The translations under genes were made by a program, and so were the position numbers. A stretch of DNA of 64,000 nucleotides from Calliphora vicina (lineage: Eukaryota; Arthropoda; Insecta; Diptera; Calliphoridae), in the NCBI RefSeq assembly GCF_958450345.1, contig NC_088780.1, positions 101,010,226 to 101,074,225 of the forward strand, read 5' to 3'. Positions 12,365 through 23,559 of the stretch are shown piece after piece; the first letter of the stretch is position 1; each line of letters starts with the position of its first letter. The notes under the pieces are model-generated. The model had not been told where the DNA came from and made no database searches. It saw only the letters and a program-made list of their open reading frames with translations.

Positions 12365-14035
12365 ACCAAAACATGAGATTTATTAATTTTAGTCCCACAT
12401 TTTAAAAACCGGTTAACCGAGTGATATAAACCGGATGAACCGGTTAACCCAAAATCATGTTAACGCACATATGTTGCTCCATTTGTTTTTATGGGTGATG
12501 TAAATATTAAAGAATTAGAAGTTCTTGATGTTCTAGGCATGAGTATTCAGTACCAAGTCCGCTAGAAAAAACACATTTTTCATGTGTCGAAAGAAACATT
12601 TTCTAAAAGAATGTAGAAAATACTTCACACCATCTGATCTCCTTACTATATCCGATCCAAAATGAAATACTACAACTCTCTCTCAGTATCCAGCTCTATT
12701 GACTCACTGCACGCAGAGAAAAATACAGTTGTGCATGTTTACTGTCACCATTTCAATATTGTTGCATGTTTTTTAACAATATTATAGTCACAGTAAATAT
12801 TTACATGATTGTGGTAACATGATTTGGTTAATTTACGATTCAAATGATTATATCAAACATATACATATATTGTTAGAGTAAACAAGTACATGTTTGTGAC
12901 AACTATTTATATGATGAAGGACTTACCATATTATGTTGCTCTCGGCTTATGGATATCATAATCTGAGAACAACATATGTATATACCCTTGCTACTCAAGG
13001 TAAAGGCTATAAAAATAGTATCATTAACATTATAAGCAATAAATATCCAAGACCATTTTTTGAGCAAAAAGTTGTTAATTTATAAAAAGTTAAAATTTTC
13101 CAAAAAAAATTCACTGATATCTTTTTCACTGTAAATTTGCTTTAATTGGTCAATATTTCCGAAAAAAATCTCTAGCTAAATTCTATCCAACTGGTTGATA
13201 ATAAATTGATCATATTAATCTGGAGGCCAGTAAATAGTAAAACACATTCAACCAAATATTTTAATACTTCACTACAAATATAGTTTGCAAAATCGTCTAC
13301 TAAGTCGGACAATCAATCATTAAACAATTGATTTAAACAACCTGTAGCATGGGTGGCTGCAATGACTATGCAAAATATTTATTTTAATAACAATTAAATT
13401 ATTTATTGATTTTTGATGTTTTATTTTTTTTTCAATTCATTTTCGGTGTTTTTGTTTTTTTCACAATTCGAAAAAAACCTTTTAAAATTCTCTCTGCATA
13501 ACATGCAATTTAAAATTTTAAATTGCTTTTGTTTTTATTTTGCTTCAAAACTTACAAATATGTACTTTAAAAACCACAATACAATACAAAATCTTTAAAC
13601 AATTAAACTGGTTTAAGTTATACACTTGTATGGAACTGTCTGCCTGGTGTAGGAAGTTGGCCGGGACTGGTATAGTCTGTCTTGGTTTTGTTTCTTGATT
13701 TTTTTTTTTTTAAATCATTTTAATGAATACGCAAAATGTTATTTCAACAAAAATATAAACAGTTTTTTTTCAGCAATTAATTGAAATGCAGTTAATGATT
13801 TTTTGATTATTTCAATGCATTTTTTTTTACTTAACTTTACAATCATTAATCAATTCTTTTGTTTAATATTAATAAATTAAATATTTGCGCTGGTGATTTC
13901 ATTATACTAAAAATGTGTTCATAGCTATTTGTTGCATATAATTAATAAAAGATTAAATTTGTAGAAATGTGTATGAAATAATAAGAGTCATGCTGGAGCG
14001 GAACTGAGTAAGATTTTTTTTTTTAAATAATTAAT
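12365..14035. other. Mixed repeat debris and AT-rich spacer
   Basis: 12395-12445 holds CCGGTTAACC blocks of the hAT-like type. 12981-13011 (TATACCCTTG...CAAGG...TATA) looks like the 3' hairpin of another DINE-like subfamily. The remainder is AT-rich with no gene seen; the frame at 13413-13598 is low-complexity. Confidence 0.4.
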
Positions 14036-14044
14036 ATTACTAAT

Positions 14045-14760
14045 ACGACCGGGTGTTTAATTTATTTAGATTTTTAACAAATAACATTGTTGCTAATTCA
14101 ATGAAAATAAATCTGAAATATACTCAAACATAATATGATAATTTTCCTACAAAAAATCACTCGTAAATTACAATATTTAAAATTTAATTATAAATATTTC
14201 CATTGGGTACGTATGATTAATATTAATTAAGGGATTATATAAGAAAATTGCCTAAAACTTTAAAATCTTTTAATATATTTAAAAAATAATGGAAGTTATT
14301 TATAGTTTAAGTATCTGACTATAATCACTAGCATTTGGAATGCATTTAGAACCAAATAAAATCCATTCGCAAGTAATATTTACTTTTAACGAGCCCTTTT
14401 ATTAAATAGTCCAGTATTAAAATTTTACACGTTATTTCGATTTTTTGCAAACTACGTTGTGACTAATTAATTGAAAATATATATGCCAATGTAATACGAT
14501 AATTTTCCTACAAAAAAAATCGTTTCTAAATTATTTAAAATTGACTTTTGGTTATTTCCACTAGGTACGTATGATTAATATTAATTAAGGGGTTATATAA
14601 GAAAATTACCTAAAACTTGAAGATCTTTCAACATATTTAAGAAATAATTAATGATATTTAAAGCTAAGATATCTGGCTATAATCACTGGCAGTTAAAATT
14701 CATGTAAAATCAAATAAAAGCCAGTGGCAATATTTACTTTTTAATAAGCCAGTTTTTTTG
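14045..14760. repeat. Direct tandem duplication, period about 358 bp
   Basis: The string 'ggtacgtatgattaatattaattaaggg' occurs at 14206 and 14564. Matching blocks precede (gataattttcctacaaaaaa) and follow (aaactt.aa.atcttt, tatctg.ctataatcact) in both units. The units are diverged by point changes and small indels. An inverted partial match, 'attaatcatacgta', is at 17338. Non-coding; the minus-strand frame at 14700-14954 is not recognised. Confidence 0.8.
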
Positions 14761-15289
14761 TGCAATATATTTTGTTTGTAGCTTACACGCAATTCATTTG
14801 CATTTGATTTATTTTGTAGAATAAGTGTCAAAAGGTTTAAGTCTGTACTCTTATGTGTTTTTTTTAAATGCCACTCAATAAATTGTGTTTCATTTTCAAC
14901 ATCTGATGTGTGTATTAATTTTAGTTTTAACAAAGTCTTCATCAATTCGCACAAGTTAATTACTGGTTTTTAAGTGGAGATTTTCTCAAAAAATAAAAAA
15001 AAAAAATTGTTGATTTGCTACAAACGTTTTTACAAGTCAACAAGTATGTCAACATGACAAATGTTCATTAGTTTATTATCAATCTTTATGTTGGTTGCAA
15101 AGCAAAATGTTCACAGTTTTACCTCTTTTTGAGTGGTTAAAAGATATTTCTAAAAGGCTGATTTAGGTTATTTTATGAAATAAATTATAATTGGGGCGAT
15201 GAACGATTAAATCAAGTAGGGGTGGATATGGAAGATAACCTAATGACAGAAGTACTTCTATTTGATATCAACGTCTATTTTGTGGTTAA

Positions 15290-15302
15290 AGGTCAGAGGT
15301 CA
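15290..15302 (+). promoter_or_regulatory. DR1 nuclear-receptor-like site AGGTCA-G-AGGTCA
   Basis: Two perfect AGGTCA half-sites in direct orientation with a 1-nt spacer, the classical DR1 arrangement bound by HNF4, COUP-TF/Svp and RXR/USP heterodimers. Identical at 15469-15481; one half-site degenerate at 15836-15848 (AGGTCT) and 15582-15594. The sites recur because they are part of the tandem unit. Binding is inference only. Confidence 0.4.
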
Positions 15303-15468
15303 AATAAAGTTTTGACCTCGAATAAAGATTTGAAGCGATAGATATGAATTAAAGATAGTAAAAGAAGTACTTCTATTTGGATCCAATGTTTCTCATTATC
15401 TTTCATATGAAAATTAAAGATAAAAAAGAAGTACTTATAATCGACTTCAACGTCTATCTTGTGGTTAA

Positions 15469-15481
15469 AGGTCAGAGGTCA
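15469..15481 (+). promoter_or_regulatory. Second DR1 site AGGTCA-G-AGGTCA
   Basis: Exact repeat of the site at 15290, in the next homologous unit of the array. Preserved without change while the flanking bases of the units differ. Confidence 0.4.
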
Positions 15482-15985
15482 AATAAACGTTTTACCTCAA
15501 ATAAAGTTTTGAAGGGATGGATATATATAAGACAAGGAAAGAAGTACTTATAATCGACTTCAACATCTATCTTGTGCTTAAAATCCAGAGGTCAAATAAA
15601 GGTTTGACTTCAAATAAATTTTAATTAAAGATAATGATAAAATTATTTCTATTTGACGTCAACGTTTCTCCTGTGGTGAAAGGTCATATTAAGATTTGAA
15701 GCAATAGATATGAATTAAAGATGGTAAAATAAGTACTTCTATTTGGATCCAACGTTTCTCATTATCTTTTATATGAGAATTAAAGATAAAGAAAGAATTA
15801 ATTATAATCGACTTCAAAATCAATCTTATGGTTAAAGGTCAGAGGTCTAATAAAGATTTTACCTCAAATAAGGTTTTGAAGGGGTGGATATGTAAATGAA
15901 AAAGTGAATAATGAAGGAAGTACTTCTATTGATTTCCAACTTATTTTGGGTAGTTAGAGGCCAAAGGTTTTGGGTACTAATGTGG

Positions 15986-17366
15986 GTACTTTATGTGAAT
16001 TAATGCGTTTTTTGTTATGTTATGGCTTTATTGGATAAAGAAATAATTGCAGTTTTGTAGCCAGTCGCTGTAATTGTATTTCCTAGCTTCAATTAATAAA
16101 TTGTATATCTACCACTTAGTGTTTTATTTTTTGTTTTAAAATCATTATTGCATTTGCAGAAACATTCAATATATGTTGACATAATTATATTACTATATTA
16201 TATTATAAAAAAGTAAAGGAGGAAAATCTTATAAAACGGCAGAAAAACTCTTAAAATAAAAACAAGTTTCGTTAAAGTCTTTTACCAACATTTGTTGATT
16301 AAATTGAATAATCAATAATAAATAGAAATCTATATCAAAACTAACAGCAGTAACTGCAAATTAACCAATGAAATATACCCATACTATTTTCAAATCATGG
16401 ATTTTTTGTAAGAGTTTTTTTTTTTCAAATTGATTTAATCAAGCAGACAGCCGGCTTATTTAATAAATCATTTTTTTTTAATTAATAAATTTACAATATA
16501 TAGATTTTATGTATTTTTTTATAATGTTAATATTGAAAATTATAAAACTAAAAATGAAAGTAGATCAATTATGAACACAAACGAGTGATAATCTTTAATC
16601 TGTGGCAGCACAGGCTGTTAATTTGTTGACAATTACAAACAGACAAAAAAATCTCTCTCTATATGGGATTTCTGTCACTTGCAACATGCTGTTAAGAGTC
16701 TAAAACTATTGACACAAATATTAAATTTATATCATGCAAAAAGTTAAAGGAGAATTGTATGCGAAGTCAGAGTCAGCAGAGAGTGATGTAAAGCTTTATG
16801 GTCCCATATACAACTGAAACTGATGTAATTTTTAAAATTAATTATCTTGGTAAAAGATTTTAACAGGCTAAATCTAAAGTATCATTAATTATGGTTGAAA
16901 TTTAGTTCAACAACTCTTCATTTCAGTTGCTTCTAGCAAATCCATAAATATAGTACATAATATACAAGTTACTTCAAACTTCAAAGACACAAATGCAAAG
17001 CATTTGAAAGTAATAAGCAACATTTTATCAAAGTTATTTTGAAATTTAAGGGAATGAGATCAATATATCAGTTCTCGATTATGCACAATAGTGGCTTTAG
17101 ATAGAAAACAGGCTTTGTTAATAAATTTCAAATTTTATTAAATTTCCAAATGTTGTATTAAATATTTTGATTTATTGTATTAGAGTTTGTTTCAATATTT
17201 TACTAAATTAACTGATGTTTTAATTAATTATTTTACCAAAATTATTTCGTAACAAGTTAACATTTATTTTAGTTTTTGGTTTTTTAAATTGGTTGTAAAT
17301 TTGTTGTGTTTCTAAAAAAAAAAACCTCTTAATTCATATTAATCATACGTAACCCGGGAATTTAAC
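15986..17366. other. AT-rich spacer, no gene seen
   Basis: No family, terminal repeat or protein motif recognised. Long T runs and scattered poly-A occur. Possibly intronic. Confidence 0.35.
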
Positions 17367-18162
17367 TTAACCCAGATATGCCGACTGCTTGAGCTTGGTC
17401 ATTTTAAAAGTATTTTTATATTGTTTTGGAAGCAAATGAAAAATAAAAAACATTGCAAATATAGTTTTTTAAAAATTTAATGAAACAACAGAAATAAAAC
17501 ATAATAATGAAAAATTCATGCATATAAAAATCAAGCTACTCTTCATAAATATAAATTCCAAAAAGTATAGGTCCTAACTATGAAAGAAATTTTAAAGTTA
17601 ATTTTTGTTAAAGTCGACTTTATTTTAAAATAGAACTTTTGTTTTTATTTGAAATAAGCTTCAAAACTTTTTCCAACATATACATTCAAATAATTGAAAA
17701 TATTTTTCATGAATGTAAATAAAAATTAGAAATTTAAAAAAATTATATAAACAAATTGTACATAAAAGTTCAAAACCATAGAGAAAACACATAGAGTGGA
17801 AACTCTCCTGTCAAAGACCTAACTCAGTTGTCAAAAACCTAAGTGGGGAGAATGTATTAGTAAAAAAACTATGTGAAAACAAAAACAACACTCGTATGTG
17901 TAACTTCTTTGAGTAATTGTTTTGTATGTTCAAAACAAAAAGCTTTTTTTTTGAAATAATAAAACAACATTTTAAATTATATTTGAAATTTGTTTTATGG
18001 TACGAAATTTAAAATAATAGTCAACTTTATGGACTTAAAGTCGATTTTAAGGCTTTCGTAGTTAGGCTGATAGTATTTATTCACTTGTAAATGTACAAAA
18101 TTTTACTTTCCGTACAAACGAGAATGACTGAATATGGGCAATTTGAAAATATCACAAATTAA

Positions 18163-19490
18163 CCCTAGGATGTCTGACTGCCTGGGCAGTGGTAAGTGAC
18201 TCTACTGGGCCTGGCGAGGCCCTTACTCCTTTTTTCCCCCTTTTAAGCTTTTAATTGATTGCTGGGATTGTGTAGTGTGTAGAAGTCTTGTATCACACTA
18301 ATTTTTAATGCGTGGCTTAGACTTGTAAGAGGAGCTTGAAGCGGTTGAAGGACATCGTGGCCTTGTAGATGTCATGATGATAAGGTTGCCAAAGCTTTTT
18401 AGCTGGCTGCGTATTGGAATTGAACATACCTGCCAACAATAGTAATCAGAAAAACGCGTACATTTCGTTCTCATTTGTTGCTGTCCAAACTCTTGTGGTC
18501 GAATCCGGATGAGCAATATTCCAATCCCGTGTGTTGTCTGATGCTTTACGGTTTGTTTCTCGAACAATTACACTCACCATTTCCGGAGTAATGAATTTCT
18601 TGAATATGTTTATTGTTTATTACTGAGGAAGGCCCACTTTTTCCAACAACTGGTACATTGTGTGCATGTGGACTGTATTTTACCCACAACTCCAACTTTG
18701 GATGCGTAAAATTCGCCAACTGGCATATTGGAAGTTACTTCACCCACTTTTTCTTCAACAGATTCTTCCTCTTCATCACAGTTACTGTCCACTTCATCAT
18801 TGTTATCAATGTTTAAATGTTCTTTAGCGTCCGAAGCTGCTTCATCAGATGGGATATAATCTACATAATCACCATCTTCACATTCAAAAGAAACGTTTTC
18901 TTCATCTTCCGTGTTCTCACTTGCAAGAAATGCGGCCAGTCGGCTCTCAGTGAGCTGTTGTTGGTCTGTTGTAAGTCTGGAAAATGATGCCTTCGATTTT
19001 GAACCATGTCGAGGTCTTCCCACACCTCATTACTTATTCCAGACATTTGAAAAAGTTGAATTCAATAAACCCGATGAGCACAAGAAACTAAAAAGCCAAT
19101 CGAAAAGATAAATTCTAGAAACCGATACACAATACACTTGTTTGCACAGCTTTGCCACGTGTTCGCAAGAGCTTATACAAACACACATACTCACATTTTT
19201 GCAACTTAACGTCAATCAGAAGATTAACTGTGTTGACTGTGGATCAGCTGTCATTTATTTTCCATATTGGCTTCATGAGGCCCAGTAGGTACACTTACCA
19301 CATTTTTACATAAACAGACAAGTTTGTACTGCGAAAACAATAGTAACAATATTTTACTGAATTCATTATGTTCAGAAGGCACTAGCGGTAGTTTGACATA
19401 AAATATTTCTTCGCTCAGAGCAAAGGTAAAAACTTGGCGACTACTCAAAATCAAAATGGGCCTCGAAAAGACCAGTTAAACATCCTAGGG
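18163..19490 (-). mobile_element. Inner piggyBac element, internally deleted
   Basis: TTAA at 18159-18162 and 19491-19494 flank termini CCCTAGGATGTCTGACTG (18163) and, on the other strand, CCCTAGGATGTTTAACTG (from 19490), 16/18 identical. piggyBac superfamily elements typically begin CCCTAG-like and duplicate TTAA. The 1,328-bp element carries the N-terminal half of a transposase on the minus strand. It is nested inside the outer TTAA element at 17371-19618. Confidence 0.9.
18298..19046 (-). pseudogene. piggyBac transposase, N-terminal half only
   Basis: The minus strand begins near 19046-19023 with a basic start (GRPRHGSKSKASFSRL), then a long acidic region (DEENVSFECEDGDYVDY, EEEESVEEKVGEV), typical of piggyBac N-termini. 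After a frame change near 18610 the DDE_Tnp_1_7 start is clear: 'FITPEMVSVIVRETNRKA', 'DSTTRVWTATNENEMYAFF', a stop, then 'LLLLAGMFNSNTQPAKKLW' and 'YKATMSFNRFKLLLQV' up to about 18300. The whole catalytic DDD region and C-terminal cysteine-rich domain are absent, so it is a deletion derivative and cannot encode active transposase. Confidence 0.85.
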
Positions 19491-19744
19491 TTAAAAATTA
19501 AATAACTCAAAAATAGTAGCAAAGAAAATGCGATCACACAATTTTCAATGAGGTATTTTGATAAACGTGACGTATCTTGTAAACAAGAACTAAATGTAGT
19601 ACAGTCGGCATATCTGGGTTAAAATCTGTTTTATCAAATATTGTTACGAATTTTAATCGGGGATCGTAACGGTTATAAGTGATATCAAAAAGTTATTTTA
19701 TAACAGTTATTTTGTGACTTTAAAAATAAAAATAAAAAATAAAA

Positions 19745-20298
19745 ACAGTTATTTTTAAATTAAAAAATAAAAGTTCGCATGAAACATTAAAAAAAAGAGT
19801 TTTAAATAGCCGTCATAAAAAAATTCATTTGAGGAGTTTTATTTTTTCCCTCATAAAATAAAAGTCATTTGAGGAGTTTTATTCTTTCCATCAGAAAATA
19901 AAACTCATTTTATGTAAATTGACACCTAAAACTTGCCGCTGGTCAGATCATTACAATTTGTAAAGCACCTTACATTGAAATTGAATAAATTGTCATTAAA
20001 ATAAGATTAAGTGGGATTTTAATTTGTTATTGTTTGATTCCAATTTGTTGTTGTTATTTTTTTTCTTAAACAAATAAATTACTACACTCATTATATCAGA
20101 TAGACTCAATAAAGAAAAATACTGAAAAAACGTGGCAAATAAACGAAAAGAGTTTTATTTTCTGACGGAAAAAATAAAACTCCTCAAATGACTTTTATTT
20201 TATGACGGAAAAATAAAAATTCTCAAGTGACGGCTATTTAAAACTCTTCTTTTAAGAATTTCATGCGAACTTTTATATTTACGTTGAAATATAACTGT
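19745..20298. mobile_element. Fold-back element with subrepeats in both arms
   Basis: Left arm 19745-19915 and right arm 20140-20298 are inverted copies: ACAGTTAT at the tips, 'ataaaagttcgcatgaaa', 'agagttttaaatagccgtca' and two tandem blocks of 'tcatttgaggagttttatt' per arm. The central loop of about 220 bp is unique. The flanks show no clear target duplication. Long arms with internal tandem units are characteristic of fold-back type elements. Non-coding. Confidence 0.75.
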
Positions 20299-21302
20299 GG
20301 AGTTTAGATAATTTTTATTATAACTCCGAAACTACTGAGCCGATTGATACGCAATATATAACAATTTTTGAGTTATCATTAATTATGTGGAGAAATGTCT
20401 AACAAAATTTATAATTTTACTTAAACATTTTTGAAAAAAAATCTATCTATAGATACTTAGGTAGCCATGATGCATAGAAATTATAATTTTCTTTGTAATG
20501 TATGTTCCAAAACCAATAGCAGAACTTAAGTATCTGCGTATACAACTAAACAATCGTGTCTGTGTCTTAAGAAATCATTTTAAAAATATTTTTAGTCAAA
20601 TTCTCTAATATTTTTGATTTTCCTCATATATTTTTTCACCCATAAACTGGAGTTTAACCCAACTTCAGTTGCCAACATTCATCAAAATTAACAATTAATC
20701 ATAACAAATTGCTCTACATGCTTAAATAACTGACCACCTACACAGCTTCTGGACTTTTGCACCACCTCTAAGCTACACCTTCAACTTTTAACATAAAATC
20801 ATGATTTAAACTAAACCAGATAAACGAAACTATTTACTTGCTTTCGTTTCACTACCATTTAAGGATAAAACCTTGTTAAGAATTCTGTAGATTATCAAAC
20901 AATCACAAACTTGAAACCATGTAAAGAAATCCTAAAAACAATAGTCTGCCCTGCTTAAATTTACAAAAAAAATACGCATAATATATGACTATTGTTACAG
21001 ATCTGAGCCACAAACAGATTTTTACGAATTGATAATGCCAGCCTATAAAATACATCCTTTTTGTCAACTGGCAAAATGACTGACAGTATGGGAACACATG
21101 CAACCATAATCTGGAATATTTCAACTTGAGCTCAAAAAATAAACTTTTGCTTTTACTTGCCACAAGCAAATAAATATTACAAAACCTTCGTCCTCATATG
21201 TAAAGCAACATTTGATGATTGATGTTTTAAAATTATACCCCTAAGCTGTAAAATCGTCACTCTTTACCTAAATCATACCTCTCTGTACTCTTCTCTTTGC
21301 AG
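20299..21302. other. Spacer upstream of the micro-exon
   Basis: AT-rich DNA without recognised repeats. The last 60 bases form a polypyrimidine-rich 3' splice context. The frame at 20903-21169 (minus) has no recognisable domain. Confidence 0.35.
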
Positions 21303-21344
21303 CCTTTAAGCCACAAAAGCAAATGCAACATGCTGGATTCATGG
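21303..21344 (+). CDS. Candidate 42-nt host micro-exon
   Basis: A strong acceptor (polypyrimidine stretch from 21278 ending TTTGCAG at 21302) is followed 42 nt later by a strong donor, ATGG|GTAAGT at 21345. The length is a multiple of three. Two frames are open: frame 1 reads PLSHKSKCNMLDSW and frame 3 reads FKPQKQMQHAGFM with split codons at both ends; frame 2 has a stop at once. Surrounding sequence (21180-22080) is free of the dispersed families and host-like. I do not recognise the gene. A chance acceptor-donor pair remains possible. Confidence 0.4.
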
Positions 21345-22535
21345 GTAAGTTGTAATAATGATCATTGCCAGCATCATCATCATTACAATGCTGACAAAGT
21401 CATGATTTTTAACAATTATTTTTTCATTTTTATTTTTTTTTATTCCATTTAAAAGTGTTTGTATATTTTTAACCAAAAATTCGCATCATGATGATGATGA
21501 TTTGTTTTCTGTTGTTGGTTTTTTTGTTTCTTAAGTTTTTAATAAAAATGAGCATGTGGTTGGATGTTGGTTGGTTGGTTGATAGTGGCTGACTGTAGTT
21601 TTTGGTGTCGCCATCACCTTAAAGTATGGTTTGCCTGTTTTTGGCATGGTATGGTCATATCATACGTCCATCTAGGTATTCATTCACTTCATTCATTCAT
21701 CTTTCTCGTCCAAACAACCACCACAACACAATACAGTACAATACAAAATGTAAACAGCAGTAACTGCTAGCAACAAAGGTAACTAGATGTTGGTGCTGCT
21801 GCAACAACTGCAGCAGCTTCTACCCAAAAACCGAAAGCAAAATAAAAAAATAAACAATAATAAACATTGAGCCTATATAACACATAATAAATTTTCCTTA
21901 TGTACCATTATGTCCGTCTGTCTGGCTGTCTATCTATTCATCTGTATGACTGGTTAGTCTGTTTGTTGGTAATGGCTTTAGTGTCTTTTTTTTATTTTTT
22001 TATTATTATTTTTGGCATGGTTTGTAGTGTTTTTAGAATGCCGCCTTTTTTTCATCGTGTATTTTATATTTCCCTAAGTGCATAATGGGGCTTTATATAC
22101 TAAAATAGCATATTTTTCAACTTTCATAAATATTTGGAGATTTGATTTGTTTGCAAATTTGTTCGGGATTCCTCTCCTCGGCTATGCCTTAGTTTGGTTT
22201 TGTGATTCGACGTAGCAGAAGACAGGTCTTTGCCTTACTTTACTGCATTTTTTCACCACTTTTGTAAGCTAAATATTGTTGGACGGGGTATTGGGAAGAT
22301 TATGAAAGTAAAAACAGTCCTACTGCTACCAAATCAATAGCGATTTTTGCTGGTCCCGAATTTTCACAAAAAATCTTGAATTAAAAATACTTGATTGTTT
22401 TTTTCGTAAATTTCCAGCGTTTCGTTCTATTACCTACACGTTCTACAAATCTGATTGTCGGATATGCCAATATATGTCATATGAGAATTCAACTATTTAT
22501 GTTCAGTTAACACACCAACTAGTCTTCTGAATATT
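21345..22535. other. Host-like intronic sequence after the micro-exon
   Basis: Contains CAT/ATG-rich runs (21369-21385, 21487-21502), 'gttggttggttggttg', CAA/CTG runs near 21775-21820 and a GTCTG-rich patch at 21910-21960. No transposon family is seen until the diverged family A fragment near 22540. Confidence 0.4.
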
Positions 22536-22539
22536 GTCC

Positions 22540-22700
22540 TTCTCTCTGTTGAAATCAACTTTCCGAAGCCTCAAAATAACTTACATACGAGACTGATTCT
22601 TCAACATATCCTTTATACTCCAACTTAAGCTGCTATTTAAACTCAAGGAAATCGTCCCATAAATAGCTGAGAAGCAAGCTACGATTACCTAGCATACATT
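22540..22700 (-). repeat. Family A fragment, highly diverged
   Basis: The blocks 'gttgaaatcaactttccgaagcc', 'aataacttacatacgaga', 'ctatttaaactcaaggaaatcg' and 'atagctgag' match the middle of family A in reverse. Both ends are missing. Confidence 0.6.
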
Positions 22701-22729
22701 ATAAACGGAGTTTCCCCAGTGAAAGGACA

Positions 22730-23280
22730 CTCCCGAACTAGTGATTTTACCTATTATTTAAGATGAGAACTAGTTACATAACTAGCTACGTGACTAGTTA
22801 TTTTAATGCTTACATGTCCTAAGTAGGGGGTCAGCTACATAACTAGTTTTAACATTTACGGGTGCTAATTGACAGCAAATAGTAAGTTAAAAAAGCATCT
22901 CATAGACAGTCTAATAATCGAATTCTTGTAAACGAACCTCCTGCGACAACTCTTCCATAAATAACTACTTTTTAAAGTGCAGTATAAAAATAAACATACT
23001 ACACTCTAGGTTACTTTGAGATACTAAGTTGACTTCACTCTAGTTTGCAAACTGTATTAGAATTATATCAACACAATTTGTATAAAAACAGTTTAACGTG
23101 GCTACACTCTAGATTATTTAGATACACTTAAGAAACGATTGTATTCACGATAGATTACATGGGATATTTAAAGTAACCAAATAACTTTTCTCTGTAGAGC
23201 TCGTTCTTGTCAAATGACTCAACATTTACAAATAAGGTATACATTGACTACTTGCTTAACTGCTGGGTCGTTAAGCGCTT
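22730..23280 (-). repeat. Dispersed repeat family D, copy 2
   Basis: Shares 'actagtgatttt', 'ctctagattatttagatacacttaag', 'gatagattacatgggat.ttaaagtaacca' and 'gtcaaatgac' with copy 1 (8600-8870) and the tandem pair at the window end. At its left end ACTAGTTACATAACTAGCTACGTGACTAGTT-like repeats (22766-22800) form a local palindrome-rich patch. Confidence 0.65.
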
Positions 23281-23285
23281 CCAAC

Positions 23286-23496
23286 ACAGTGAAAACAGAT
23301 TCGTAATAGCAACCGAATTTGTTGCCAATCGAATGATTCTACCTTAGTGACTGAATTTTACAGTTGTGGGTACAAAATATTAAAAGGGTTAACAAATGTT
23401 TGGTTGGTTCATCAACTGACTTTCTGTTCTATGTGTGCCACCGAATCATTCGATTGTCAACAAATTCGTTTGCAACTTCGAATCTGTTCTCTCTGT
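23286..23496. mobile_element. MITE-M, complete copy with about 50-bp inverted arms
   Basis: The left arm (ACAGTGAAAACAGATTCG, then AACCGAATTTGTTGCCAATCGAATGATTC) is matched by the inverted right arm ending at 23496, with few differences over about 53 bp. The 211-bp length and absence of coding are typical of a MITE. No clear target duplication is seen, so superfamily is unassigned. Related pieces lie at 23790-23885, 28655-28710 and 62736-62847. Confidence 0.75.
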
Positions 23497-23559
23497 ATAT
23501 ATTTAATTTTACATAAACAAAGTATGTGTGAAATATTATCGACATTTTTTATTAGATTG

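Larger units (their letters stand above)
15180..15985. repeat. Diverged tandem array with AGAAGTACTT and AGGTCA blocks
   Basis: Roughly seven units of 65-125 bp repeat the blocks 'agaagtactt(c/a)ta', 'ttcaacgtctat', 'gtggttaaaggtcagaggtcaaataaa', 'ttttgacctc.aataaag' and 'gaagcgatagatatgaattaaagat'. Units are of two alternating types (with 'ggatccaacgtttctcattatc' or with 'atcgacttcaacgtctatc'), suggesting a higher-order repeat. There is no coding frame. Divergence between units is moderate, so it is not a recent expansion. Confidence 0.8.
17371..19618. mobile_element. Outer piggyBac-like TTAA element (MITE)
   Basis: Termini CCCAGATATGCCGACTG (17371) and its exact complement ending at 19618 are flanked by TTAA at 17367-17370 and 19619-19622, the piggyBac-superfamily target duplication. 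The terminal repeat is 17/17 identical. Removing the nested piggyBac element and one TTAA leaves about 916 bp of AT-rich, non-coding DNA, so this is a non-autonomous element. It must be older than the inner insertion. Confidence 0.85.

Noticed and set aside
11101..12450. A single complete hAT element spanning both CCGGTTAACC pieces with family A nested inside
   Set aside because: The left terminus is clear but no matching right terminus or 8-bp repeat of GTAAACAC was found.
18610..19023. Acidic 137-residue host protein
   Set aside because: It lies within TTAA-bounded piggyBac termini and continues in another frame into a piggyBac transposase domain, so it is the transposase N-terminus.
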